Below, in pieces: positions 1-11,600 of a stretch of 64,000 nt of DNA (positions are counted from its first letter, which is position 1; each line of letters begins with the position of its first letter). This DNA comes from Isoetes taiwanensis (Eukaryota > Streptophyta > Lycopodiopsida > Isoetales > Isoetaceae). Under the pieces are notes generated by a model. That model had not been told where the DNA came from. It searched no databases and saw only the letters and a program-made list of their open reading frames with translations. Made by a program: the position numbers and the translations under genes. The stretch spans positions 9,928,546 to 9,992,545 of the forward strand of contig JAJEKV010000009.1 in the NCBI GenBank assembly GCA_021234155.1, in the 5' to 3' direction.

Positions 1-763
1 TATCATATTGTCCATGCGAGTGTACATAAAAATCACTCGAGCATAAGCGCCCCAGGCCCTGCCTAAGAAAACCTGCCCTGTTCCCGTGATCGTGCAGCCT
101 ACAAATACAAATGCCGGAGTTATCTTTCGAGCTAGCCCTTTTGTGGGCAGTTAAGGATCCATAGATTGTGGGAATTTCGTTAATTTGACAGCCCTTTACA
201 TCGAAAAACGGATCAAACAGATCAGAAAGCCCGAAAATAGTTACATGTCTATCAATTCTTGCATAAGAAGAAAGCTAATGAATGTCGGATTGGAGAAAAA
301 TCTACCCGGTGCTGATCCATGAAGAAATCCCTGCAGAAATACACCTGAATGGAAAAATAAAAAGGGGGACCTGACCTACCCCTTGGATCGATTAGAATCG
401 GCCTGAGATCGCCCTATTCCATCGGCTATCCATGACTCAAGTAAGCAGCTGCCATCATCGATTCCACAAACCCTAACCGTGCCCTAATCTCATGAGAAAA
501 GGGCTTTTATTATAAGCCCTTGGATCTTTTTGAATTAAAAGAGGGCTTTCTTTGTAAGCCCTCTGATCTTAATCATTGAGGAGGATGAAAAAAAAGTGCA
601 CAAATTGTATGCAAAAACTTGGTGCACTCTAGATGTACTGATTAGTATGCCTCGTGTAATACGCCCATGAAATCATATGAAAACCATGCCAAAAAGCGTA
701 TAAAATCACAAAAAAAATCCCCTGTTATAATGCTAGATATTCTAGGAGGAAAGCAACATCTGG
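1..763. other. Leading non-coding stretch
   Basis: No convincing exon is visible. The stretch contains scattered purine-rich tracts and the paired hairpins described separately near 500-563. It ends where the first LINE-derived reading frame opens. Confidence 0.5.
498..563. repeat. Two tandem stem-loops of the same design
   Basis: Two units about 42 bp apart each form a short hairpin. Unit 1 has AAGGGCTT at 499-506 facing AAGCCCTT at 514-521. Unit 2 has GAGGGCTT at 541-548 facing AAGCCCTC at 556-563. Both are followed by a similar GATCTT stretch. The outermost pair changes from A-T to G-C on both arms, so pairing is kept. It could be a chance duplication; function unknown. Confidence 0.55.
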
Positions 764-3700
764 ATGAGCGCTAAAAATGAGATCCAAGATTGGATTATAG
801 CTAGAGACTGGAACAACACCCCTAACTGGAAGCTTAAACTTGGGAATAAAATCAATATGTCTAGGGCAGAGAAAAATGCCTGGGGAAGTCTAATTAACAA
901 CTATGGTTTAATCTATATTCCTTTTTCCAATGCTAAATTCACATGGAGTAACAAAAGAGATGGCCATGAGAGAACCTTTTGTACTCTTGACAGATTGTAT
1001 GCGGTCAACTCCAATGCTAGTTTCCTCGACAACTACATTGTGACGAGTGATGAAGGAAACATCCTTTCTGATCACTCCCTCGAGATTATTAATACCATGA
1101 ATAGGCTCTTTGCCCCCCCAAAATCAAATTTCCCCTTCAAGCTTAACAGTAGTTTGCTGAACAAATTGGCCTTCATCAATGATTTTATTTAATTCTATCA
1201 ATCTAAACCCCTTTTGGGGGCTCATCAATGCATGAGTAACTTTAGCAAAAAGTTAAAAGAATGCAAGAATTGGATAAAAGAATAGGGAAAAAAAATCATC
1301 AAAAGCTTGTTACTGAGAAACTTGAACTTGTCACCTCTATCAAAGATGTCAGACAAGGCATCCACACTGATCACAACAATCCCTCCCTTCATCGAAAAGA
1401 AACTGAGCTAGAAACAAGGTAATGGAGGAGAAAGAAGCTAAAGGCATAACCTTGAGAGCTAAAGTCAACACCTTTGCCCACATGGATAACAGTAGTTCTG
1501 CATATTTTTTTAGAATGGCAAAAAGGAAGCTTGTCAACAATGCCATAATTGTTGTCACAAATGAGCAAGGAGCTGAAGTTACAAATGACAAGGAAATTGA
1601 GAATGGGTTCCTTATTAATTATCAAGAGTTATTCAAGCGTTCCTATGTCATTAATTCCATTCAAGCTAAGCCAAGACGAGTTTTTAATAATATTAGAGCC
1701 CCTATAACTACCATGGAAGATGATTGCCTTGTTGTCCTGGATGGATGAGAATTGAGTTGATTTTTATCGTCTGCGAAGACCAATTGGCCTATGGGAACAA
1801 AACAAGAAATATAGCAAAGCATATTACTGCTAGGATTAACAAACCCCTGCCCGAAGGGTTTTCGAGGGAAGAACCTGGGTAGTAATATATATGTATGCTG
1901 AGAATCTGTACAATGATATATGACAATGGTACATCATGATGTGTCTCCGTGCATCGTTCGAGCACATAACTGAGTGCGGGCATCCATGATGCTCGAAGAT
2001 AAGATCTTAGCGAGCCCATTGATGTTGTATCCAGCAGTGCATGCAGCTGCTGGTTAGGCATGATCAACTGAGCATAGTTGGCGCGAATGTGACTGAATGC
2101 CGAACAATGCTATAGGGTGTAGCTTTCATCTTCAATAGCACTATGTTGGCAGGACAGATACACTCTATTCTCTCGTGCTTTCCGGGCCCATCTGCATGTC
2201 TCAATTCGCAAGTGATGTGCACCTGTGCAAATGGAAGCTGTGCCCCATACCTTTTTTTGTATTGCTGAAATTCTTACTTGGTTGGTGGTAGTCTTAGAAA
2301 GTGCGGATAAGCTTAAAAGCCTCAGAATGCCATCTGATGACCATCTCATCATCCTTTAGTATGCAGATGTTACATTCATTGTCCTAGAAGCTAGATAGGA
2401 ATACATATCTAACTTTATCCAGCCTCTCCAAAATTTTGGAACTGTTGAACATGGATAAATGCAGTATTCTTTAGGAAAATGTGGACCATAATATCAATAC
2501 TCATGGAATTAGGATGATTGAGCCAAAGTAGGCCATCACCCTACTGAGCCTGCATCTTGCAATCAATCTCAATAAAAACAAGCCTGAGATCCCATTATTA
2601 ACAAATTTAGAAAGAAGGTAGGCTATCTTAAGAATTCCATGTCCTTGGCAGGTAGAGTCATCTTTGCAAACTCCATCCTTGCTAGTACCCATATTTGCTA
2701 TTCCTCCACTCTAATGGAAGACAAAAGATCCTATAAGCAGCTTGAACAAATCATAAGGATATAAATCTGGGATGGGATGCACTAGATAAACTGGTCTGAT
2801 ATCATATGTCCTAGGAAATTGGGAGGCCTAGGATGCAAAGATCTCTTTTTGCAAGCCCAAGCCCTTGGAGAAAAATATATATGGAAGGCTATTCATGGCT
2901 CTCAATCCCCTACAATGAAGTTCATTAGACATTGGATTCAATCTAGTAAATATTTTGGCAGCATAACAGTCAGGCATAATCTCCCTGACTCGGCTTATAC
3001 GCAATTTGAACCTTCTCCTAATACCTCCACTATTATCAGGAATCTAATAAAGGCCTGGAACATCATCTCCCCAAATTATATCCATAAGCCTTTAGATGTG
3101 AAATGTGCTGAGATATCTCTTTTCTGGTGTATCTCTTTGCCAATAATCAAGCTCATGTTCTTGCAGTTCAACATCCCATTCTCTTGAGAAAGTGGAGGAA
3201 TGCTTGTCTTTCTAATGTGAAAGACTTCTGGCATGATCCGGAGCAAAGATGGAAAAACTGGACAGAGGTTGCTCATACTTTAAATGGCTCCCCTACAAAT
3301 AGAAAGATTTTTAATGCCACGATGTCTAAAATTCAGCCTCTTCAACAATGCTTGGGTAATGGCAACCCGTACTGGACTTTAGATGGAAGTGATAGATAGA
3401 CTGTTAAAAAAGCTTACGTGGCTATTGTTCCATCCAAACCTACCACTCATACACACAAACTTCAGATGGATAACAACTGCTATGTCAAAATGCTCTGAAA
3501 TATTTGGAAATCTTATGCTCAAACCAAGATCAAAGTCCATATTCGAAAAATGCTCCACCATGGCATCCCATCTAGCCAAAATGTTAACCACAAAATTGCT
3601 ACTGCTCAGTTGGATATCAAATGTAAACTTTGCTTAAATGCCACTGAATCTATTCAGTACATTTTCTCCTGCCCAGCTATACAAGAGTTTTGGACCTGGC

Positions 3701-4090
3701 TCCATGATTATCTGAGGCCCAAAGGCTTTAACAATGGCGATTATAGATCCTTAAAGCAGTTCCTAAATGGCACTAATAAATTCATAGGTTCTATTAGGCA
3801 CATCACCCTCTTTATTGTTATGGTTGCACAAGAACTTAGTAGTCTTTTTTAATTCCAGAGTTAACATTACTTGGATAAAGGTTGCATGGCAGGTTGAAAT
3901 TACCAAAACAATTATGGTCCATAAGGAAAACTGTGGAGACAATTATGATCATAATTGGAATATCTTAGGATCAATAGGCTCTAGTGACTTCTTTGCATGC
4001 AATGGTATGAACCTAACAGTTGATGCCTTTATTTCTTATAGAGGTGCTGACAACAATCACAACCAGGTTCTCTTGCAAGCCTCAAATTAA
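764..4090 (+). mobile_element. Degenerate L1-type LINE, interrupted
   Basis: Successive frames read as one decayed non-LTR retrotransposon. Frame 764-1192 (142 aa) carries the end of an AP-like endonuclease domain, with FTWSN, a TLDRLY-like block and SDHS. Frame 1422-1748 is the linker before the reverse transcriptase. After the nested insertion, a broken YAD box of the RT palm occurs near 2360-2375, preceded by an in-frame stop. The thumb-like part follows (SLAGRV and LGGLG motifs, about 2640-2880). Frame 3550-3852 resembles the zf-RVT zinc-binding C-terminus. Many stops and shifts make it inactive. The family assignment is known plant L1 architecture; exact ends are not resolved. Confidence 0.85.
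1755..2350 (-). mobile_element. 3' end of a second LINE, nested on the opposite strand
   Basis: On the minus strand, frame 2352-2110 encodes a block with GAHHLRIETCRW and EDE, matching the C-terminal zinc-knuckle region of the element at 4126-5283. Downstream in the same orientation are a GC-rich hairpin at 1888-1822 and the 3' motif CCAATTGGTCT near 1790, both also found downstream of the 5283 stop. It is therefore a truncated copy of that LINE family inserted into the plus-strand LINE. The insertion removes or separates the RT core of the host LINE. It is decayed and has no complete ORF. Confidence 0.75.
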
Positions 4091-4125
4091 AGATCTCTAC
4101 CCTGAGATAGCCTGGCTATAGTTAT

Positions 4126-5283
4126 TTGCCAACAATTGGAGTTCACCTACCACCTTACCAAATGCACTATTGGGTATGTACCCCCTCGTGTTCCACGGTA
4201 ATCAGATGTTGTCTCTGGATCGTTTGTTGTCTATATTTAAGCATCTTTTCATGGAAGAGCAGTTCACACTATTCAAAAGTATGTACTACCATCACAGACA
4301 ATAATTTCTTGTTATGGGTGAGGAAATGGTCCATAGAATTCACCTTTTGTGCCTTTATGCATTTGCTCCTAAATGGACATAGATCCTTCGGATTGCACAC
4401 CCCTCAGATGCAGCCAATGCCTACCCACCCATCCAGGGCCATGTTGAAGGGGCCTTTGTCATTCTTCCATTGTAGCAATTTGCCCCTGCCTTCATCAGGT
4501 TCTCTTCCCTGTTCCCCTTCCTTTCTCCCTGCCACCCATGTCCCCCCTCCGTACCCCTTATATAGATGCAACTCTGTCACCACCTCATTCGCCTCCACCC
4601 TCTTCCACCAACTCCACTGTCATCTTCATCAGATAACTTCCCCTGAGCTCTCTTTCTCCATGATCAGGCTCCCAAGGTTGTTCAGGTACAGAAAAGGTCA
4701 GCATGCCCATATGGTTGCTAGCAACTATCAATGCCTTGTATGGCAAGAGCATTGTAGGGGATGGTTCGCACAATGGTCCATAGACTATCAACACATTGTG
4801 GATATGTCGGATATCGCAGAGCAGGAGCTACATTTGAATGCGCGCTTTGCTGCCTCTCTGTGGGATGCGCCCACTCTTGCAAAGCCCAAAACAGAGCACT
4901 ACCACACACAGGTCAATCCGTCGCTTGAACATGGCCCCCACCAGTATCTGAAGGCACACATTTCCACCAAGAAACGAAGAGCTATAGCTGCAATAAGGAC
5001 AGGGTCCCACCATCTCAGAATTGAGACAGGCCGCTGGGGTACGGATGGAGGGCAGGGAATCCCCCGGCATGAGAGATTATGCCAGTGCTGTCACATGCAG
5101 ATAGTAGAAGATGAACACCATTCTCTACAGGAATGCCCATCATATGCACACATCCGAGCAGCTCATGCCGATCTCAGACGCTCTAAGATAGCAATTCACC
5201 AAGTGCTGGCTTCGCCAATGGTGGCACGTCTTGCGTCCTACATTCTGCAAGTCTCCACCGTCAGGGAGTCCCTCACAGCATAG
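4126..5283 (+). CDS. C-terminal part of a LINE ORF2 (385-codon frame)
   Basis: This is the longest open frame in the first half of the window. The reliable part is residues ~190-385. These contain HLRIETGRW and then CQCC...EDEHHSLQEC, a CCHC zinc knuckle typical of the C-terminus of some non-LTR retrotransposon ORF2 proteins. The first ~180 residues are proline- and serine-rich with no recognisable RT motifs and may be fortuitously open. No RT or endonuclease is present in frame, so this is a 5'-truncated element, not a host gene. The related minus-strand copy at 1755-2350 supports the family. The start at 4126 is arbitrary. Confidence 0.6.
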   Translation: MPTIGVHLPPYQMHYWVCTPSCSTVIRCCLWIVCCLYLSIFSWKSSSHYSKVCTTITDNNFLLWVRKWSIEFTFCAFMHLLLNGHRSFGLHTPQMQPMPTHPSRAMLKGPLSFFHCSNLPLPSSGSLPCSPSFLPATHVPPPYPLYRCNSVTTSFASTLFHQLHCHLHQITSPELSFSMIRLPRLFRYRKGQHAHMVASNYQCLVWQEHCRGWFAQWSIDYQHIVDMSDIAEQELHLNARFAASLWDAPTLAKPKTEHYHTQVNPSLEHGPHQYLKAHISTKKRRAIAAIRTGSHHLRIETGRWGTDGGQGIPRHERLCQCCHMQIVEDEHHSLQECPSYAHIRAAHADLRRSKIAIHQVLASPMVARLASYILQVSTVRESLTA

Positions 5284-5503
5284 GGAATTTGAGCGCCCAA
5301 ATAGGGCCTCTCAACGCCTACTACAAGGGTTTTTCCTCCCACACGGGGGGTTTTTTCATCCCAGTGGTAGAGACACATTGTACAGGGTTTCTGTGGTTTT
5401 ATTTTGTGTTTGGAAACTTTCCACTATATTGTAAAACCGTCTCATAGCCCAATTGGTCTCCGTGGACGTTAAAATATACTTCCTTCCTTCCTTCCTTCCT
5501 TCT
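5284..5503 (+). mobile_element. LINE 3' UTR with hairpin and CTTC-repeat tail
   Basis: The sequence after the 5283 stop contains a C/G-rich hairpin (about 5320-5369), the motif CCCAATTGGTCT near 5460, and ends in a run of CTTC repeats at about 5480-5503. The hairpin and the CCAATTGGTCT motif recur in the minus-strand copy near 1790-1888. This suggests conserved 3' end signals rather than a poly-A tail. Confidence 0.65.
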
Positions 5504-5590
5504 CGAATTTTGTACAGTGATATTCCAGTATATTAATGTTATTTTCTATGTAATCCTTCTTCGGAAGAAAGAGAATTTTCAGATAAAGGT

Positions 5591-5908
5591 GCTACATATT
5601 CTAATAAGGTGCATCCTGGACTACCACAGTCGTTGGATCCGTCGATCCTACGACCCAGACTGTATGTTGGGGGCCTCTGGAGGCACCTCTTGTTTCGCTT
5701 ATGGTCAATTATGATTAGAGGCGCATATGATTTTGAAATATGAAATACGAGTTCGCATAAGGTTTTGATAGAATATAGAATCTCTATACGACTTCGCCTA
5801 AGATTTTAGAATATGAAGTACGAGGGCTTGAACCTCTATCAAAATAACTCAATGTACTAATAAGACTACTTTGATCAATACAACCAGTGATCTAATGTGG
5901 TTATTTTT
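5591..5908 (-). mobile_element. SINE-like repeat, copy a
   Basis: First copy of a family of roughly 440 bp. It runs from 'gctacatattct' on the left to the tRNA-like head on the right. The head in minus orientation has a degraded A box (TAGATCACTGG), and B box bases are recognisable near 5830. The poly-A-side portion is missing. Confidence 0.6.
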
Positions 5909-6378
5909 TATCTTAAATCTATGTTTTGTTTTTATAACAACCCATTCAATTATTTTAGGGATATGGTCTATGGTTTTAGGAACTGTCATTTCAATATCCA
6001 TATCCAATCCCCCTGGAACCCCATATTATTGTATTACATATTCTAAACAAAGTGCACCTTGGACTACCACAATCATCGGATCTATCGATCCTACAACCCA
6101 GACTGTATGTTGGGGCCTCTGGACACCTCTTGTCTTGCTTATGGTCAATTATGATTAGCGTCGCCTATGATTTTAAAATATGAAATACGAGTTCGCCTAA
6201 GGTTTTGATGGAATATGTAACCTCTATACGCCTTCGCCTAAGATTTTAGAATATGAAGTATGAGGGCTCGAACTTCTACCAAAATAATTCAATGTCCTAA
6301 TAAGACTACTTTAATCAATATAACCAGTAAGCTAATGTGATTAATTTTTATCTTAAATCTTTTTTTTTCTTTTTTTTT
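5909..6378 (-). mobile_element. SINE-like repeat, copy b, with long T run at its right edge
   Basis: It follows copy a directly. In minus orientation it has the A-box-like TAGCTTACTGG (near 6324), a B-box-like sequence (near 6270), a diagnostic middle block and the A-rich 3' end at about 5925. A T-rich run at about 6361-6380 lies at the head side and may be the tail remnant of another copy in tandem. Confidence 0.65.
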
Positions 6379-6539
6379 TTAATTAAGAAATTACCATGCA
6401 TTATAAGTGGCCAAGATGGCAACATGATTAAATAGGAAGGCATTTTCTATAACTAGGAATAATGGAAGTTGGAATTTGTTTCACTAATGGAATCATACCA
6501 TTTTAGGAGTGATAGATTCATAACACACTTCATAATGGA

Positions 6540-8109
6540 GTGGTCAAGTACTTTGGCATTAATAAGAATATCGAGGATGTTATAATCGAGGGGTTGCGGA
6601 GGCACCTTTTTTGGTGGGATACGGCTAAGCTATCTATGCCTGGAAGGGTAACAGTTGCTAAGCATGTCTTAAGCAACACACATGTCTATATGGCTTCTGC
6701 CATTCTTGCTTCCCACTCAAAGTTTCAGGAGATTGTGGGTGTTGTTAGAAACTTTATCTGGGGTGGAAATGAAGCAGGGGTAGTGGTGAAGGTTGCATGG
6801 TCTAAGTGGATAAAACCTAAGTCTGCTGGAGGGTTGGGCATGACAGATTTCCATTTGCAGAGTAAGGTTATGATCTCAAAATTCATTTGGCGGCTTCTCG
6901 TAGGTAAGGATGATTCTCCTGGGTTACGGCTTATTGCACGTGCTCTTACCCTCTTGTATCCCTTTTGTAAAGTCACACTCAAACCTGTTCTTCCATGGAG
7001 TTTATTTTATGAGTTGCGGCCTTATCATAATGCTTCTCCATTCTTAAAGGGATTGTTAGATTCCCGGCACCTGAAAAACTTTATTTCACATCAGTCCAAC
7101 CGCTTGTGTACAGCTTGGATCGCACCTTGTTGGTGGATCCCTCCGGTAGACAATCAACCACTTTGCTTTACAAAGCACCCATTGACTCAAAGACGTTGGA
7201 AAAGTGCTGGAATCTTAACTATTGCAAAGATGATATGACTCGAGGCAGATTCTCGACATGGGAGGCTTTTTCGCTTAAAGTTTCTATTGGGGCGATGGGA
7301 TAGAGTTCTTTGGCAAAAGTTGCTGATTTTCTACAGCCTATTCTCGCCACACCAAGAAGATATTTTGGTATGGGTTTGTCATGAAGAAATTAAGGAGTGC
7401 AAACTTGTGAACTCTATGTATCAGTTGTTGCTTGATACTAATATTCTTCCTCCTGTCTAATAAGTGGTCTCTTCAAATTCCTCCTCTTCAATGGCGTAAG
7501 GTGTGGTCTTGGGCATGGGACAAGCTACTTCATCCTAAAGTGGCGCTTCTTTGGTGGCAGATTCTTCATAGGTGTCTCAAGGGTTAATGTGCTTGTCCAT
7601 AAGTTTAACCCTAGAATATCAAATCGTCCAAGATGCAAGCGTGGATCCGAGACCATTGAGCATTGCTTTTTCATGTGTGAACACCTTAGATGTGTATGGG
7701 ACTGGTTGTTTTCCCTTTTTCGTGTTTCACTAACAAGTCAACAACTGCTTTTGGCAATTTACCCAAGTACCTGGACAGAGTTACAAGGCCAGGCTTTTCA
7801 TCTAGCAGCAGGATGGTTGCTTTGGACTATCTGGTAATCTTCAAAGGTCTGGATGTGGCAGATAATCGTGTTCTCCAAGAAGCTCAAGGTTACATTGTAA
7901 AGTCGTATCATTGTTCTTCACTTGCCCCTCGCAAGAGGCGATTGATTTTTGAGGAGTTTTTGGACGTGCACTCTTATGCTTAGGCAGGTTGCTTCACTCG
8001 GTGGGTCTCCGCTTATCCGCTGAGATTTTTATTCCTGTCTCTGCATTTATACTTGTATTTGACTCTTTGATTGAATAAAGTCTGACATCCTTCAACAAAA
8101 AAAAAAAAA
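6540..8109 (+). mobile_element. 3' end of an L1-type LINE with poly-A tail
   Basis: Frame 6540-7238 (232 aa) matches the part of plant L1 ORF2 that follows the RT palm: KYFGI, PGRVTVAKHVLS and GGLGM. Frame 7589-7837 has the zf-RVT pattern, with CKRGSETIEHCFFMCEHLR followed by VWDWL. The frames are separated by stops and shifts. The element ends with an AATAAAG-like signal and a run of A at 8097-8109, a classic L1 3' end. It differs from the 4126-5503 family, which has a zinc knuckle and a CTTC tail. Confidence 0.85.
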
Positions 8110-8609
8110 GAATATCATAAATACACTACGTGTGGGTAAACCCATACCATTGAAATAAGGGTTATAAAAATTCATTGGCATATTTAAAGACACGAGAATG
8201 TGCCCTTGATATGTTTTGGTGAAAATATGCTTTAGCATTTTAATATTCATGTACTTGTTTTTTCCGATTTAGACGTATACTTGTAAGTCTGACCTTAGAA
8301 ATAATTTTGGCCATTTCAAAATTACTCTGGCGGCTCCTAGTTTAGCTATGGAATATGACGTTTGGCAAGATTTCCACAAACCGACGGCCCAAAGCCTGAC
8401 AGTACTTCGGCAAAGACGTGCTTGGCATTCAAGAATCATGGCTTAAGGTATGAAGAATAGTCCTTGGGGATTTTTTGCTATGAAAAACTAGGTCAAAACC
8501 TAAAACCCTGCAGTACGTTATAGATTTAGAAGTGATGTCTTGCACAAGGCATGGCAGACCCAAGATTTATTGAGGTTGTTCAGGTAAAACAATAAAGCCT
8601 TTATATGGT
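8110..8609. other. Gene-poor stretch before the 8.6 kb frame
   Basis: No strong feature. A short open segment, 8551-8583, begins ATGGCAGACCC and ends at a possible GT donor. It could be an upstream exon of the gene called at 8610, but no acceptor links the two, so it is left unassigned. Confidence 0.35.
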
Positions 8610-9381
8610 ATGGAAGGTGAGTTTGATTCAGATGGCCGACCCTGTGGTTCTAGTTCTGAAGAAGAATACTTGAATGAAAAATCTTTGGAAGACGAATTCC
8701 TAGCCTGTGTATTTCTGTCTGATTGCAGTATGATCTCCAACAGTATGGGAGACCAGAAAAGAGATTCTAGCCTTAAGAGGGAAGCAACCTTTGACAAAGG
8801 CTCTGTTGCAAGCAAGAAAAGAAATTCTGGAGGTGGTTATGCATCTAACAATAGCTCTGGAAATAATGATAAGGGAGAGGCTAGCCTCCCTGAGACACAA
8901 CAAGCTGAAGACTGTAATTCTGACCAGGATGAAATTCAGGTAAACTGAGTATTAAAATGCATGAAATAATGTGACATGAGGACTAAAAGAGTACAAAATT
9001 ATTAGTATGACTTAAGGGCAGGTTTGAGCATCTGCATTATCTCCTAGTTTACATTTGTTAAAGAAAAATGCAGATCTGTTATGTTGTACTAACAGGACAG
9101 AAGGATACAAGGGCTGATCGGCTATAAACCGAGAGGCTCCATTGTACCTTTTGGCCCTTCAATCTTTACCATTTTTATGCTAAAGTTTTGTTGATTGGCT
9201 GCAGGTACCGGACCTCTCCTGCCCTTATATTTTTTCTTGCTTTTTGTTGGATGAGCATGGTAGATCTGGACATGGACGTGAACCAAAAAGTCTTCTGAAG
9301 ATAAACAAGCAGTTGAGGTCCTTGGATTATAATACTATTTCAGGCCGTTTTCACAAGTTAAAACATGTCGTATTTGCTTAA
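8610..9381 (+). CDS. Putative two-exon gene, hypothetical protein
   Basis: Exon 1, 8610-8939 (110 codons), ends CAG|GTAAAC. A second frame, 9256-9381, begins after an AG and continues in phase to TAA, giving about 151 residues. The first part is acidic and serine-rich (SSSEEEYLNEKS, then KKRN and glycine/asparagine runs) and looks disordered. The second part (KSLLKINKQLRSLDYNTI) looks structured. I do not recognise a domain. The start may lie upstream (8551). The matching splice phase supports a real gene, but it could be a fragment of a larger one. Confidence 0.4.
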
Positions 9382-10489
9382 AGTTTGTTATGGATAAACA
9401 TTAGTAAAAGGAGTGTATCTGAAGCAGAGGTAGAACTCTCTCTTTTTACCTTATTTCATATGCATCTAAGGTGACAAAATGCTGGTTACAAGACTTGATA
9501 TATTTTGATATGCTACGATATAAGTGGCTTACATTTTGAAAGAGATATCTGTTTGAGTAAAAACGAGTCATATAATGGGCCTTAAGACATTGGGGATGTC
9601 TTAAAAAGCAAATGGGTTTTCTCCTTAAAAAAGCATACTGTATTGACCGATATGTAGTTCCATAGAAAAGAGAAGTGCATTTAGTTGTAATGGAAATCTG
9701 GAATATTTTGAGTTATTATGAAGTATGAAAAGGAATATGAAATTATTTGCATGGTAAAAAATGGTAATAAATGGACAGGCCGGACATATGAGGGCAGAAA
9801 GAAAAGTATGGTGTAAAGATTATGGTTTAAGCATGCATGAGACTGTGGTCTGCATGGCAAAGTCTACATGGCAAATAATTCCAGTATAATTGCAAGTTTG
9901 GTGCATGCATTTAAAAGTCTAATAGTCTAAAGAAAAAAATAAGTTAGAAAAGAAAAAGAAAAGAAAAGTACGCATGCAATGTCTACGATTTATGCATGCA
10001 ATGCATGTAAAAAATCCATTGAGACAAGACAATAATGTGGATGGTTGACTAACTACGTCATATTGGAAACCTTAATATATTACATGATTGTTTGTTCTTT
10101 TTTAGTTCTGTAATGGAACAGGACATTAAAGCTAAAAAGTAAATGTGAAACATGGATTGCATGCTGGTTCATGGGGAAAATATTTTTTTACTTCAGGAAT
10201 GATGCAGTAACACTAAGTTGTAACAGATTATGAGAAAGGTAAAGGTAACAGCATAGATTTGAGTTCTTATCTAAGAAAGGCTGGTTGTCTAGAACATTAG
10301 GCTAGTTGGTTTCTTTAGGAAAAGACTTCAATGATGTTCTTCTAAAATATTGAATAAATGTATAAAGGATAAAGGCTAAGGGATATTAAGTACCAAGGAT
10401 TCACATGATAATGGAATCAGGATTGATAATACAATTCCTGGGATTGACCAGGGATTGATGTTGGACCTAAGTTCTTAGGTTTGGCTGGA
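9382..10489. other. AT-rich non-coding stretch
   Basis: No open frame or repeat is clear. It contains several GCATGC/ATGCATG clusters near 9890-10010. It may be intron or 3' flank of the preceding gene. Confidence 0.4.
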
Positions 10490-10830
10490 TTTTTTTTTTT
10501 TTTTTAATAATAATAACCCATTCAATTATTTTAGGGATATGGTCTATGGTTTTAGGAATTGTCATTTCTACATCCTTATCCCATCCCCTTAGAACCCCCT
10601 GTTATTGTACTGCATATTCTAAACAAGGTGCACCTTGAACTACCGCAGGCGTCGGATCCGTCGATCTTACGGATAGACTGTATGTTGAGGCCTCTAGGCA
10701 CCCTGTTTCGCTTGTGGTCAATTATGATTTGGGGCGTTTATGATTGAAATATGAAGTACGAGTTCGCCTAAGTTTTGATGGAACATGGAACCTTTATACG
10801 GCTTCGCCTAAGGTTTTAGAATATGAAATC
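10490..10830 (-). mobile_element. SINE-like repeat, copy c, 5'-truncated with A tail
   Basis: In minus orientation the copy ends in a clean A run (plus-strand T run at about 10491-10505). It lacks the tRNA-like head, breaking off after the block complementary to 'aaggttttagaatatgaa'. A poly-A tail and 5' truncation fit LINE-dependent retroposition. Confidence 0.65.
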
Positions 10831-11600
10831 TAGCAACGAAGTGCTTGTTGCATTTATCCTCCTCTTATGTTCATTGTTATAGGAGATTAAGGAGCATTTC
10901 ATATATTATATGAGTATTAATACTATTCTCTAAGGTGTCACTATTTCAATTAATGATCAGGACCTGCTTTAGCCATTTACTAAAGCCCATGTGTGAGATA
11001 TATAAAAATTCTTCTGGTCCCCTTACAGTTTCTCAAACATATATATGTTCATATACTCTTTTGTCTTTGATGCAATATAACAAAGTTTGTATTGCGCATT
11101 GCATGGGCATTCTTTGTTATTATCAGCATATCCGAGAGATGTCAGTTCCTTGTTCCTTCTTGGCATATGATCACTTTAAACTCTTGAATCACCAAAGAAC
11201 TAATAAGGAGTAATAAGTCCGGGATAGGATAAAGGGCACTGAAGAGTACGGGCTTGGTTGTAGATGATTTTCAGGACCAACAATGTTTCTGTCATTTGCA
11301 TTAATAAAAAGGAAGACAAGAAGACAGGGAGGTTGCATGAATGTGGGCTGGGTTGGAGATTATTTAAATGGATGATTCTAGAATAGGTTTGAAGGGGATG
11401 TATTGATGAGAAGTTTTCAAAGAGTTTTTAAGGATTTTTGGAGTGTTTCATATTGAGCGTCTTTATTGGAGGTTTGCAAAACCATGGGAGATTTGCAAAC
11501 GATTAAGGAGTGTTATAAACAAATTAGACAGAAGAAAACTCTGTTGTGTAATATTTGAAGAACGGAATCAGTTGCGAAGAGGTTATTTCTTTATTTGTTG
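10831..11600. other. Non-coding spacer between SINE-like copies
   Basis: Open frame 10935-11213 (92 aa) has no recognisable domain and reads like chance. Nothing else is supported. Confidence 0.4.
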
